Shown: positions 30,869-42,257 of the stretch, one piece after another | Numbering within the stretch: the stretch's first letter is position 1 | Layout of the letters: each line of letters begins with the position of its first letter | Assembly: GCF_027942865.1 (NCBI RefSeq) | Contig: NC_134516.1 | Coordinates: 24,139,322-24,203,321, forward strand | Direction: 5' to 3' | DNA length: 64,000 nucleotides | Source of the DNA: Odontesthes bonariensis | Taxonomy: Eukaryota; Chordata; Actinopteri; Atheriniformes; Atherinopsidae | Program-made: the position numbers and the translations under genes | The notes under the pieces: generated by a model | Told to the model about the DNA's origin: nothing | Database searches by the model: none | Seen by the model: the letters and a program-made list of their open reading frames with translations, nothing else

Positions 30869-32647
30869 CGAGCCTTTCTGCAGTTCCTCACAGCTGGAAT
30901 CAGTCTCCTTCGTCCCTCAGCTGTTGTGTTGTACTTCTCCAGGTCCAACTCATCCAGAACCTCCTCTGATATCTGCAGCATGTAGGCCAGAGCTGAGCAG
31001 TGGGTCTGAGAGAGATTCTTCTCTGATCTGTTCTCTGACTTCAGGAACTTTTGGATCTCCTGATAAACTGAGAGATGGTTCATCTCCATCAGACAGTGGA
31101 AGATGTTGATGCTTCTGTCAGGAGAAATGTTGGACATGTTCATCTCCTTCAGGTTGTTGATGACTCTCTGGATGGATTCTGGACTGTTCTGTGTCTGACC
31201 CAGCAGGCCTGCTAAGAGTCTCTGGTTGGACTCCACAGAGAGGCCATGAAGGAAGCGAACAAACAGGTCCAGGTGGCCATTTTTACTGTTGAGGGATTTC
31301 TCCATCACTCTCTTCAGGAAGTCATCCAGAGATGAGTCACTGTAGTCTTCTCCCAGGAAGCTCTTCAGCACCTCAGTGTTCCTGTTGGTGTAACAGTACA
31401 TCATGTAGACTGCAGCCAGAAACTCCTGAACACTCAGATGAACAAAGCAGTAAACTGGTTTCTGGAAGATCACACACTCTCTTTTGAAGATCTCTGTACA
31501 AACTCCTGAATACAGCGATGCCTCTGGGACATCCAGGCCACACTGCTCCAGGTCTTCTTGGTAGAACATGATGTTTCCTTCCTCCAGATGTTCAAACGCC
31601 AGCCTCCCCAGCTTCAGAAGAACTTCCCTGTCAGCCTCCGTCAGCTCCTGTGGACTCGTCTCGTGTCCCTGGTGGTACTTGTTCTTCTTCCTCTGTGTCT
31701 GAACCAGCAGGAAGAGGGAGTACATGTCAGTGGTGGTCTTGGGCAGCTCTGCTCTGTGGTCAACATGTGCTCCAGAACTGTAGCAGTGATCCAGCAGAAG
31801 ACTGGGATTCCACACATGATGTGGAGGCTTCGGGATGCCTTGATGTGGGAGCTGATTCTGCTGGACCGCTCTTCATCTCTGAATCTTCTCCTGAAGTACT
31901 CCTCCTTCTGGGAATCGTTGAAGCCTCGTACTTCTGTTACCCTGCCAACACATGTAGGAGGGATCCGATTGGCTGCTGCAGGTCGGGAAGTTATCCAGAC
32001 GCGAGCCGAGGGAAGCAGGTTCCCCCTGATGAGGTTTGTCAGCAGCACGCTGACTGATGACTTCTGTGTGACTTCAGACACAGCCTCCCTGTTGCTGAAA
32101 TCCAGAGACAGTCGGCTTTCATCCAGGCCGTCCAGGATGAACAGAAGTGTGCAGCCAGCCAGCTGCTCTGCTGGGAGCTTCTGTAATGTTGGATGGAAAA
32201 CATGGAGCAGCGTGAGAAGACTGTGCCGCTTCTTTCTGATCAGGTTCAGCTCCCTGAAGGAAAGCAGAATCACCACACTGACATCTTGGTTCTCCCGGCC
32301 CTCTGCCCAGTCCAGAGTGAACTTCAGCACTGAGAAGGTTTTTCCAACACCAGCGACGCCGTTGGTCAGAACCACTCTGATGGCTCCGTGTCGCTCAGGT
32401 AAGGCTTTAAAGATGTCGTGGCACCTGATTGGAGTGTCATGGAGGGTCCTGGAAGCCGTCTCCAGCTGCCTCACCTCATGCTGGGTATTAACCTCTTCAC
32501 TCTGTCCCTCTGTGATGTAGAGCTCAGTGTAGATCCTGTTGAGGAGGGTTCCACCTCCTGTTCCATCACTTCCTTCAGTCACATGTTCACATCTCCTCCT
32601 CAGACTCATCTTATGTTCATCTAAAACCTCCTGCAGACCAACATCTG
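30869..32647 (-). pseudogene. NLR gene, FISNA-NACHT exon (one frameshift)
   Basis: This large single exon (about 1.78 kb) has acceptor TTTGATCAG at its 5' side and donor CG-GTGAG at its 3' side. The start after the RING exon (LQEVLDEHK, then MSLRRRCEHVTEG) is the FISNA region that precedes NACHT in fish NLRs. The Walker A motif GVAGVGKT, the Walker B-type LLFILDGLDESRL and the sensor ITSRPAAANRIP follow. After a frame change near 31745-31760 come the winged-helix part with [13 protein letters not shown] and the [17 protein letters not shown] block. The protein would be a cytosolic nucleotide-binding immune sensor. The single frame change would truncate it before the LRRs, so it is a pseudogene, a null allele or an assembly error. 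Confidence 0.9.
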
Positions 32648-32924
32648 CTGATCAAAGAACAAATTAGTTTTGTTTAAAGTCCTTCTGAAACCTGAGGGGG
32701 TCTGAAAACTAACAACTGTCCACTAAAACTTTTATTCTCAGCGTCTGAAGAAACTGAAACATGAAATGAAATACAAACAGACACATTTGAGCAGTTAAAC
32801 CTCCTCTTTTTAAACCACTGACTTTGTCGTCATGGTGATTCATATTTTTGTAAAACATTGTTTGTGCATCTCGAACATGTTGATGTGATGTGTGCATCTA
32901 AATGGGTTAACAGGAATATCTGAC

Positions 32925-33159
32925 CTGGTGCCGTTCTGCTCTGACTGGCTGTCTGTGGTCCAGCTCTGGTTCTGGATCTTTCTTCACACTGGGGACAGAA
33001 GGAGCCTCCTGAGGAAGCAGACTGGTCCCAGTATGAGGTGATGCACTGTCTGCAGAACCAGTGTCCACAGCTGGTAGAGACCAGATCCTTCAGGACGTCC
33101 TACACAGAGTACAGCAGGACTGCTGCTGCTCCTCACAAACACCGCTCCTCTTCCTCCCT
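32925..33159 (-). pseudogene. NLR gene, RING-finger exon (frame break)
   Basis: The acceptor is TTGACAG and the donor G-GTCAGA. The exon encodes a cross-brace zinc finger with CCTLC, CGHWFCRQCI and CPQC. The N-terminal residues GRKRSGVCEEQQQ are in phase with the preceding 120-bp exon. Between the first cysteines and the CGHWFC block the frame shifts by one base (near 33105), hitting a stop if unedited. RING N-termini are known in a fish-specific NLR group and suggest ubiquitin-ligase activity. This is the second break in the same gene, which favours a pseudogene. Confidence 0.8.
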
Positions 33160-33862
33160 CTGTCAACACATGTCTTCATCACTAAAATCACTTTAAAATA
33201 ACTCCATGTGGCCTTAACTCTGCTGTTCGATGTGAATACAAACTCAACCCTTCCTGCAGCAACATTTTACATTTGGTTCAATCTTCAGTTTATGTGGTGA
33301 CTTCACTGTGTGAATATCACTGCTGCTGCTCTACAGAAAACATTTCATATCAATCCTAATACTATTCTACATGTGCTCTTTTAGATTTAAGAAATAAAAA
33401 ACTCTGTAGTAATTACAAATAACCAATAAGTGTACTGATAAAGCACTGGGCTGATAGTGTGTGCTGATCAAATAGATTCTAACAACACTGGCTGCAGCTA
33501 CACTCTGAGATGATCACACTTCATCCCACATCCATCCACTGTGACCCCCTGAGCTGTCAGAGGCAGAAAATACACCATCACTGACAGACATGTGGTCCTG
33601 TTCAGAGTCCATGTGGCTCCTGAACTGGAAGTAGAGTTTAGATTTCCAACTGAAACCAAAATGATCAGAAACTCAGCTCTGTAGCCAGAGTTTTGGGTTT
33701 GCCACATCAGATTGTGCACCACCATCTCCTTGGTTTAAGCAAGTCAGTACCTGTGCTAACCTAGTTAACAGGACATTTAGCTGGTTTGGATATAGATGCT
33801 GAGTTTAACAAAAGTAAAATATATCATGAAAGATCCTGAAATCTGTGTTTCAGTTGTCTTAC
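33160..33862. other. NLR intron, no gene seen
   Basis: Open frames here lack domains or splice context; nothing else is recognised. Confidence 0.5.
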
Positions 33863-33982
33863 TTTGTGTCTGAGGGTCCAGCTTCATCACTGAATAACGG
33901 AGGTCTTCCTTTGGACCAGTCACTCTTCATAGACAGACAGTCAGATCCTGGAGACTCTGCTCGCTGTCTGTGGTGCTGACCT
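33863..33982 (-). CDS. NLR gene, N-terminal 120-bp exon, copy 2 (downstream)
   Basis: This 40-codon symmetric exon (phase 2 in and out) encodes ESPGSDCLSMKSDWSKGRP and LFSDEAGPSDTK, a repeat-type exon found before the NACHT part of fish NLRs. It is almost identical to the exon at 34276-34395, and because it is symmetric both copies can be spliced in frame. Confidence 0.82.
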
Positions 33983-34275
33983 CTGCAAACACAAACATGC
34001 TGTTATTCATATACATTCATTCATATACTGATATTTCTGCTTTCCTTTCCAACTGTATTCATATAACTTTGTGTTAAGGCCCCTGTTTAATTACGCTGAC
34101 ATTTAATTTTTTATTTGTTTTATATCATTTAATCCTTCATTCATAGATTTATTCTGAAATCACTGAATTAAATTGTCCTTTATCCATCTATCGCTTAATT
34201 TATTCATTATTCTTTTCTCTTTTTGTAATAAAGACATCATGAAAGATCCTGAAATCTGTGTTTCAGTTGTCTTAC

Positions 34276-34395
34276 TTTGTGTCTGAGGGTCCAGCTTCAT
34301 CACTGAATAACGGAGGTCTTCCTTTGGACCAGTCACTCTTCATAGACAGACAGTCGGATCCTGGAGACTCTGCTCTCTGTCTGTGGTGCTGACCT
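34276..34395 (-). CDS. NLR gene, N-terminal 120-bp exon, copy 1 (upstream)
   Basis: It encodes QRAESPGSDCLSMKSDWSKG and the same C-terminal residues as the copy at 33863. The duplication covers about 189 bp including intron flanks (33823-34011 and 34237-34425) with about four differences, so it is recent. The acceptor is TTTGCAG and the donor AAA-GTAAGA. Confidence 0.82.
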
Positions 34396-34425
34396 CTGCA
34401 AATACAAACATGCTGTTATTCATAA

Positions 34426-35411
34426 GCACATACACAGAAAAAAATTCCCTTCACTCACAGAATGATCCAATAAAATGGTCTCTGAAAGTCTCTGTCCAAC
34501 TCTGACTGGAGACAAAGAGATTCCTCTGTTTGACTCAGAAGCATCTTTATCAGAGACGTGTCAGCCAAAGTGAATGTTTCTGAGCTTAAAACAGGGATTG
34601 ATTCCTCTAAAGTGTGTTCCTGTTTACCTTTAAAGATTAAAAACCAGCATTTAATCAGAATCATCTCTGAAATATAAAAGATTTCCCTGCCTTTTTCCTA
34701 CACCTGTACCTTATATGAGTGTGCAGGGTATTAAATTCCTGAAGCTAAATCAGTTGATGTCTGTATGTTCATATCCACATACATCTTATAAAGGGTTTTA
34801 AAAACAAACTTCAGTCATTTAACGACTCAAAAGCATTTTAGAGGCTGGAAGACAGAAAATGAACTCATTTACAGTAAATGTAAATTACATTTACAGAAAG
34901 GCTGTTTCAATCTCTTTTCTGTTCGTTCTTTATTTGGTGCAAAGATCATTTAAAACAGGCAGAATTCAGTCTGACAGAATAAGTGTGAAACCTTCTCTTT
35001 ATAAAATACGCCATCACAAACAGATCACATCTCCTCCTGCTTTGATGACTGCTGGCATTCTTTTTCCTTTTTGTCTTCTTTCCTTCCAGCTTTCACTGCA
35101 GCAGCTGCTGCTTTTCACTCTGACAGAATTAGAGGTTCTGATTGGTCAGCTGATGCCACCTGCTCATGAACCTAAACACGCTCATATTCAGAGTCAGAAA
35201 ACCTGGGCTGATAACCAGCATCCTACTACAGCTTAACAAGATCTCCATTGTTAGGGTTAGTTAAGCCAGACCACCTAAAAATAAGCTTAAAGTCACCTTG
35301 TCACCCTGAATATGTTCAACCTGCTTCACACCCTGTTTGGGTTACCAGCATACGTTGCCATGGTGATGTCCCAGGTAAGAAGCTGACCCCCTTCAGGAGC
35401 AGTTCTCTTAC
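34426..35411. other. NLR intron, no gene seen
   Basis: AT-rich sequence; one plus-strand frame of about 125 codons (34859-35236) has no domain and overlaps no splice structure. Confidence 0.5.
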
Positions 35412-35531
35412 TTTGTGTCTGATGGTCCAAGTCCATCACTGAGTTCTGGAGGTCTGGGTGGGTTCCTGTTTGTAGAGCGACTGCTGGATGCTGCAGACTC
35501 TGCTCTGTCCATCTTCTGGACTTCAGTCAGT
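35412..35531 (-). CDS. NLR gene, first coding exon
   Basis: An acceptor TTCTCTCAG precedes ACTGACTGAAGTCCAGAAG and then ATG at 35512. The reading frame MDRAESAASSSRSTNRN continues to ELSDGLGPSDTK and donor AAA-GTAAGA. The C-terminal residues repeat those of the two 120-bp exons, so all three derive from one unit. Translation of the NLR most likely starts here, in the same phase as the next exon. Confidence 0.78.
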
Positions 35532-36291
35532 CTGAGAGAAGAAAAGAATAAAGACAAACACGTCTGTTCAAGTCTCACAGCCAAACTGAAACAAGCTTTT
35601 TACCTCCTTCTTTTCTTTCTGTTCCACGTCAGAAGGAACTTTTAGAGAAATGAGACGTCATTTCTTTCCTCCGAGCCGTCAGACTCAGCTTGTGCTGACA
35701 CAGCTGGATCAGCTGATCAGCTGCCAGTCTGCAGCTTTGAGTGGAGTTTGTATTTACAGATGAGTTACTGCTGCCAAAGCTGCTCTGAAGTCCTCCAACA
35801 TCACAGAAGACTGATTAAAAACCTGCTGAACACACATCAGTATTTATCTGTGTGTTATTTACATGTTCATTCACTCATTCTGTCAGTAAACTCCTTCAGT
35901 AATGATCCAGCTTCTGATGAGACGTCTCATAATCTGTAGAAATGATTCAGGAACAGAAATGTTCCTAAAGTGGTGATCATAGCAACGCGTCCCCCAGCAG
36001 TGACGCAGCTTCAGAAGAGAAAATGGCCGCCAAAGGAAAGAAAATCTTTGCTGGAGGATGAAAGTTGTTGCCTTCTTCATCAGCAGTGAATCAGAAAGCT
36101 GAAACAATCTGAACTTGACGATTTTTCACCTGAGTTGGATCAGTTCCTTGTCTCAGAGCAGTCTGATCAGCTTCGTTTTAACACCGGACACAAACTGCTG
36201 AGTTCTGCTTCTTCTTCCTCTGCAGTCCACAGAGAGAAAACCCACTCAGAGGCTCTGACAGTGAAATAAGAAAAATGTTATTAACACTCAC

Positions 36292-36400
36292 CCTGACTCT
36301 GACTTCAGGTTTCATCCAGCGGCTGTTGACTCAAAATGGAGCCTGACCCGTCTGAATGTGTCTGTGTTCCTTCATAATCTGATACAACTGGTTCACCTGG
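36292..36400 (-). other. Probable untranslated first exon of the NLR gene
   Basis: A strong donor CAGG-GTGAGTG on the minus strand at 36291 ends a GC-richer stretch without a useful ATG. The transcription start is not visible, so the 5' limit is a guess. Confidence 0.4.
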
Positions 36401-36971
36401 TCTGAGGCTCCGCCCCTTTTCCTTTACAGGAAATCAGGTGAGCTCATATCATTGTGTTTGTGATGCTCACAAATACCTTTTTAGGGCCCAACCCAACGCT
36501 GACACTCCCATTCATATCTCATACATTAAACTAAGTGTCCTCACACACACAGCAACATCACACTCAGAGTTTGAGCTACAGCAACAAAAAAGTCCAGCAG
36601 AGACTTTTCTTTCTCACCAACTCAGAGAGAAACAACAGCTGCTGCTGCAGCTTCCTCCAGTCGTCATTCAAAGTGTCTCCACTTCCTCTCTGACAGCCTG
36701 CTCTGACAGCTCAGACGGCTCTGACTTTCTGACAAGTAGAAACCTGCAGATCTTTGAAAAGCCAAACAGTCTGTGGCAGGAACTTTATTGAGTTTCCTTA
36801 TTGCTGCAATCACTGACCAATCGGGTCGTCTTGCAGTTTATAAACTGCTCGATAGCAGTTTGTGTACCTGTCACGCTTTAAGCTCTCCTCCGGTGTTGAG
36901 TGCACGACCTGTTACCTGAGCTCCGCTGCTCCTGCTCAGATTTTTAACAGCTGACAACAGCTGACCTCTGT

Positions 36972-37055
36972 TTTTTTTTTTTTTGCTGTAAAGCACTTTG
37001 AATTACCTTGTGTATGAATTGTGCTCTATAAATAAAATTGCCTTGCCTTGCATCT
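36972..37055 (+). mobile_element. LINE 3' tail (L2-like)
   Basis: A T run, then GTAAAGCACTTTGAATTACC and AATAAAATTGCCTTGCCTTG, a common fish LINE end with a short CCTTG tail repeat. Confidence 0.7.
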
Positions 37056-37374
37056 TTGTTTAGCTGCAGGAAATTCTGGATCAACCGGTTGGTTATTTGT
37101 TCGAGGCTGTTTGCTGTGCCAATTATTCCTCTGTGCCAGCAGCTGAGCACCAGTTCTGCCAAAACTAACAGGAAACATCCTCCTGCACTGCTGGATTATC
37201 TACAAGTAATACTGACCAAGTCAGGAGATTAAAAAGGAAGCAGAGGATAGTCAACCATCTCCTAAACACGGGACTTGTGTTCAGTGTGTTCATGGTCATG
37301 ACGTACCTGAGTTTGTGGACTCCTGAGTTACTTTAGGAAGCTTGGATCCTCCCTGCATCATTTACAATTTATAG

Positions 37375-37683
37375 TGTAGAAGCTAAGCCAATGCTTTAAG
37401 CCACTGAGGTGTTTCACTTGTTTAAACCTAATTGACGCGCTTGGACCAAACCATCACGGATGAATGAGTACCCTGTTGCCGTTGAGTTTACAAACAACTC
37501 CGTTTATTTGCCTCTCATGATTACATCCGTACGGAGCACATATGTTGCTGCACAGCGGTCAAAAACTGTTTTGTCGTCCGGAAACACCTGACGAGCCCCC
37601 AAACATACATACAATATATATAGGCCACCCGCCAATCACAATCCGACAACAATTAGACAGCAATTAACAAATCTGCTCTTACA
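37375..37683 (-). repeat. 3' LTR of the BEL/Pao element
   Basis: 309 bp, identical to its partner. A purine tract AGGGGCCGGAG on the minus strand directly precedes it. Confidence 0.92.
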
Positions 37684-37871
37684 CTCCGGCCCCTAATTGT
37701 CATGGCCGGCAGACATGGCAATTCAATACAGAAAATATTAATAAGAGCACGATATGAAGTATATGGAAATGCAAAATTTACACTTCCTGTACCAGGCAAA
37801 GTTTGGTCACAGGTCTCTCAATGACACTATTTTTAGTCTGTAGCTTGACAGAACGCACCATGCCCTTTGAA

Positions 37872-40800
37872 TCAGGAAAAATCTCCAACACTTTCCCAGG
37901 AAGCCAGAAACCACGAGGGGCTGAGGAATCCATAATGACAACAACATCTCCAACTGTCAGACTCTGTTTCCTCTGATTCCACCTCTGTCTTTCTTGCAGT
38001 AGGGGCAGATATTCCCGGGTTCCAACGCTTCCAAAACAAATCCGAGATGTATTGAGCTTGCCTCCAGCGTCGCTTCACATACATATCAGAAGATCTGAAA
38101 AGTCCCGGTGGCAAGGCTGGTTTTCCCTTCAGAAGAAGAAGGTTGGGAGTGAGCGCTTCCAAATCATTTGGGTCGTCAGACAGTTGTGTAATAGGACGAT
38201 CATTCATGGCTCCAACCTCGCACATGACCGTGTGAAACCCGTCATCATCAAGTGTCTGCTGGTGTAAAACTGAGTAAAGAACACGCCTGACTATGCGTAT
38301 TATGCGTTCCCAAACTCCGCCATGATGAGACCCGGCCGGAGGATTGAAGCTCCATTTAACTCCGGCTGAAATTAAAGCTCCTTGAATGCGCTCATGGTTT
38401 AGCTCCCTAACAGCCTCACGTAGTTCTCTCTCAGCTCCAATAAAATTTGTTCCATTGTCCGATCTGATATGAAGCACCTGAGCTCTCCTGCTCTTGCAAA
38501 TCGCTCTCCCTCTTTTTATCCCCACAGGTCCAAAATAGTCAACTCCAACATTTGTGAAATGAGGCAGATCTGGAACAATTCTCTCCTTAGGAAGATCCGC
38601 CATCTTCTGCTCCATGGCCCTGCCATTAAAATAACTGCACTGGGATATGATCTTCCTCACAGCTGCATTGGCATTCGTTATCCAGTACTTCCTCCTAAGT
38701 GTAGATAGGGTATGGTTTCGCCCACTGTGTCCTAGCAGTTGGTGCATGTTCCTGAGAAGAAGCTTGGAGATATGCTGCTCCTTAGAAAGGATGAGGGGAT
38801 GTTTTTCCTCTGATGGCATCGCTCCTTTGCTTAATCTCCCTCCCACTCTTAAGAGTCCATCTTCCAACATGGGATCTAGCTTGTAAATGGAACTTTGTCT
38901 GCTTACTGTGTGCTTCTCAGACAACAGTGAGGAAATTTCAGATGCAAACCTTTGTTGCTGACAGTAGCAGATGACAGCTAGTTCAGCCTTCTCCAAATCC
39001 TTTGGGGCAAGCACACTGCTCTGCTGTTTGACAGTAGGCCTTCTTTCTCCCAATTGACCAGTCTGTGGTCCAGAGGCCTTTCGCTGACGACTAAGCTCCA
39101 ACAGATGACCTCTCAACTTCAGGAACCAAGCCACTGCCACTTTAAGTCTTCTCCAACATGAAAAGTAAGTTATAAGATGATCAGTGGGATTCAATGCATC
39201 ATGAACAGTGACATTCACATAAGCCTCCTTCCTGACCTCTGGATCACCAGAATCCATCTTGACATCATTTAGACAACTTGAATATTCCCTGTGAAATTCT
39301 GGGTTGCTCATAAACCTTTTCCTGACTCCAAGTATCCTTTGCTTTACAACTTTAAAGCTGTTTGGCAGGTGAGCATCCTGTCTCCTGAAGGGCAACTTAA
39401 GGCAGTATCTCTCTTCCTGTAGTGTTGCAGAGGATTCCATAATCTCCATAAACTTTATGTCTTCTCTAGACATCTCTTTGTTCTCTGAAGGCCGTTCATT
39501 AAAATCATGCTTATACTGATTGTTCAGCATGAGCTCCAAATTAGTCACTGAAATTTGATTCACCACAACAAAGGAAAGCTTCATGTCATCATTACTGCAG
39601 TTTCCGTTTAAAGGCCCATTGATAACCCAGCCCAATACTGTTCTCATTGCATATGGACCGTTTTCACAACTGTTCACCACTTCCCATGGTTCCAATAACC
39701 TGGGAGCATTGGTTCCTATCAGTAGGTCCACTTTGGCCTTTATTGAGGAGATGTGAACCTTGGACAAATAAGGCCACTTTTCCAAATCAGCAGCAGTGAC
39801 CATGTTGTCTGGAGTGACTGGCATCTCTCTCTGTGTGAGAACTTCAGGCAAAGGATAAAAAGCTTTTCCTGCAAGATCAGCGACCTCCATTCCAGACACA
39901 GCAAAAGTGGGAACAACCCTTTCCTGTCCCATAGTTTTCAAAAGGAAATTTGTTCTTTTTCCTGGAATGCTCAATCGCTTCATTAGCTGTTCAGAGCAAA
40001 ATGTAGCTGTGCTCCCAGGATCCAAAAATGCATACGTCTGAATCACTTTATTTCCTTTTGTAGATTTGACCTGCACTGGGACAATGGAGAGAATGCAACG
40101 GTCATTACCGGCCCCTGTGCGTCCACATACCTGGGACGAAGTTGATGGATTTTCTTCAGGTGGCTCCCATGTGCGTTGCAACTCAACATTAGCCTTTGGA
40201 ATATGAAGGGCAGTGGGATGCTGTTGATCACAAATTTCACAGACCAGACGTTTACCACAGTCACGGCTTATGTGTCCGACCTTTAAGCAACCAAAGCATA
40301 TTCCCTTTTCTTTTAGGAACTGGATTTTTTCTCTGCGTTTTTTACATTGGAACTGTTGGCATTTCTCCAAGAGATGAGTACATGTACACCAAGAACAATA
40401 CAAAATGTCCTGTCTCTTTGAATTGCTTGTGTGAGCATTTTCTTCAAATGAGTTGACAGGCATTACTGTAGTGGCAAAACTACTTCCTTTCCCTCTGAAT
40501 GACTTTGTTTGCCCTTTGAAGCAGTTACAGGGTTTTGCAGCGGTTACATTCTGTGGTACAGGTAGTTCAATATTTCCAAAAATTGGATCAGAAAGGATCC
40601 TCACTTGTTTCTCCAAGAATGCAACAACATCAACAAAATGTGCCCTTCGATTGTATTTTTCCATTATATCATGGGCAACAGCTCTCCACCTTTCACGATA
40701 GTTATATGGCAATTTACACATCACTGCTTTCATATTGCTTGGCATGTCCATTTCCTGCATATGGGGAAGCTCCTCCATCACATTACAGCACCCACGTAGA

Positions 40801-42257
40801 AACAAACCATAGGCTTGCAAAGATTTAACATCCTCTGACTTTATTGCTGGCCAGGTTAAAGCCTTTTCAATATATGCATTAGCAATCTTGTAGTCATTAC
40901 CGAAATGTTCCTGGAGCAAAGCTTTGGCTACAATGAAGCCACGTTCAGGATCCATGTGTTGACAACTTTGCACTAGTTCCCTTGGTTGCCCTCTGGTGAA
41001 CTGTTCCAAGTAATACAAGCAGTCAGCCTTACTTGCTTTGTCCTCCACACCTTGTTCAAATGATTTTGTGAAGGCTCTGTATTGGAACGGATCTCCCTCA
41101 AAGACAGGTATGTCACGTGGTGGCAGAGAAAGCAGGCGTTGTTGGTTCACCAAAGAGGCTGTGATTTCATTTTGTTTGCGCATAATACTAACAATATCAC
41201 CAAGTTGAGTCTGATCGTTTTGTCCATGATTCAATGGTTGTCTCCTGGTTTGTGTCACCCAAGCAGTCGTTTGATCATGCCGCAACCTTTGTGATGTTTC
41301 CACAGATGACAATTTTTTATTGTTGTTTGTTTGCATATCCATTGAGTGCCTTTGATTTTGTGGCATTGACCAATCCACTTGCTTTTGTGTTTTACAGGCT
41401 GCAGGCTCATACTCCTTGGCCATTGCATTGAGTACTTGTGGTGCCAGTTTCCTTTTTTCCCTTTCAAGATAAGAGTTCATACCATCTGTTGGTGCCTGAG
41501 AGAGCCTTTGTCCATCCATAGCTTGAAAAACTGCCAACATAGCATCAGATGCAGCAAGTTCCGTCTCCAATTCGAGCTGTTCCTTTCTCCTTTTTATTTT
41601 TTGTTCTTGTTCCTCCAGTACATGTCGTTCCTTTAAGGCTGCCATACGAGCCATGACTGCAGCCTTTTCTGCTGCTGCCTTTATTTTTACAGAGGAAGCA
41701 GTGCTTGACCTGTGGCTTGTGACACTTTTGGTTGAATCTTTACCCACATTAGAGACACTGTCATTTGGATTTATATCATCATTTTCAACACCTTTATCAC
41801 CATTATTCTCAGTTTCAGACACCTGGTTTTCATTTGATTTCACCCACATTTCAACTTCATCAATAAATTCATCATTAAACATCATTTTAGCCTTGAACCA
41901 TGTTTCATGCCTTTCTTTTTCCTCATGGGGCAACAAAATCATCAAAGAATCATGCACACATCTTATTTCATCACACAGTTCAATAAAGCCATGTAGGGAA
42001 TTTTTTACCTCAGACATTTTAATACTTTGCATAAACTCTTGTATCGATTTCTTTAAAGCACTTGCTTTGTTTAGCTTAATCTTTCTAACATTTTGTAGTC
42101 GTTCGAGCTTGTCTGCGAGCCCTTTAACGGAAAGTTTGACCACTCGTTGGCTTGTCCGTGTGTCGCTACTGCCGGCGGCCACAGAGTCCGGTTTGCCTGC
42201 AGCAACTGGTACACAAACACCCGACGATGTGTCCACATTAATCCCCAAGTCCTCCAT
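37872..42257 (-). CDS. BEL/Pao Gag-Pol polyprotein lacking the RT core
   Basis: This is one open frame of 1461 codons. Coiled-coil-rich Gag occupies about residues 1-370, followed by a DUF1759-type capsid region (about 377-560, PPRDIPVFEGDPFQYRAF). Zinc knuckles (CFGCLKVGHISRDC and CEICDQQHPTALH) are at about 652-690. An A17-type aspartic protease with AFLDPGSTATFC (Asp at about 745) and a conserved LLIGTNAP block follow. The start of the RT domain (about 950-1000) is joined in frame, near base 39255, to the post-RNase H region GDPEVRKEAYVNV and FSCWRRLKVAVAWFLK. Integrase begins at about 1170 (LGHSGRNHTLSTLRRKYW). Its core has a second in-frame deletion between GVDYFGP (about 1237) and RSDNGTNF (about 1264). 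Family members are usually several hundred residues longer. Confidence 0.9.
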   Translation of the reverse strand: MEDLGINVDTSSGVCVPVAAGKPDSVAAGSSDTRTSQRVVKLSVKGLADKLERLQNVRKIKLNKASALKKSIQEFMQSIKMSEVKNSLHGFIELCDEIRCVHDSLMILLPHEEKERHETWFKAKMMFNDEFIDEVEMWVKSNENQVSETENNGDKGVENDDINPNDSVSNVGKDSTKSVTSHRSSTASSVKIKAAAEKAAVMARMAALKERHVLEEQEQKIKRRKEQLELETELAASDAMLAVFQAMDGQRLSQAPTDGMNSYLEREKRKLAPQVLNAMAKEYEPAACKTQKQVDWSMPQNQRHSMDMQTNNNKKLSSVETSQRLRHDQTTAWVTQTRRQPLNHGQNDQTQLGDIVSIMRKQNEITASLVNQQRLLSLPPRDIPVFEGDPFQYRAFTKSFEQGVEDKASKADCLYYLEQFTRGQPRELVQSCQHMDPERGFIVAKALLQEHFGNDYKIANAYIEKALTWPAIKSEDVKSLQAYGLFLRGCCNVMEELPHMQEMDMPSNMKAVMCKLPYNYRERWRAVAHDIMEKYNRRAHFVDVVAFLEKQVRILSDPIFGNIELPVPQNVTAAKPCNCFKGQTKSFRGKGSSFATTVMPVNSFEENAHTSNSKRQDILYCSWCTCTHLLEKCQQFQCKKRREKIQFLKEKGICFGCLKVGHISRDCGKRLVCEICDQQHPTALHIPKANVELQRTWEPPEENPSTSSQVCGRTGAGNDRCILSIVPVQVKSTKGNKVIQTYAFLDPGSTATFCSEQLMKRLSIPGKRTNFLLKTMGQERVVPTFAVSGMEVADLAGKAFYPLPEVLTQREMPVTPDNMVTAADLEKWPYLSKVHISSIKAKVDLLIGTNAPRLLEPWEVVNSCENGPYAMRTVLGWVINGPLNGNCSNDDMKLSFVVVNQISVTNLELMLNNQYKHDFNERPSENKEMSREDIKFMEIMESSATLQEERYCLKLPFRRQDAHLPNSFKVVKQRILGVRKRFMSNPEFHREYSSCLNDVKMDSGDPEVRKEAYVNVTVHDALNPTDHLITYFSCWRRLKVAVAWFLKLRGHLLELSRQRKASGPQTGQLGERRPTVKQQSSVLAPKDLEKAELAVICYCQQQRFASEISSLLSEKHTVSRQSSIYKLDPMLEDGLLRVGGRLSKGAMPSEEKHPLILSKEQHISKLLLRNMHQLLGHSGRNHTLSTLRRKYWITNANAAVRKIISQCSYFNGRAMEQKMADLPKERIVPDLPHFTNVGVDYFGPVGIKRGRAICKSRRAQVLHIRSDNGTNFIGAERELREAVRELNHERIQGALISAGVKWSFNPPAGSHHGGVWERIIRIVRRVLYSVLHQQTLDDDGFHTVMCEVGAMNDRPITQLSDDPNDLEALTPNLLLLKGKPALPPGLFRSSDMYVKRRWRQAQYISDLFWKRWNPGISAPTARKTEVESEETESDSWRCCCHYGFLSPSWFLASWESVGDFS

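Noticed and set aside
31558..32520. Long plus-strand frame opposite the NACHT exon
   Set aside because: Antisense of the NACHT exon; the minus strand carries Walker motifs and splice sites.
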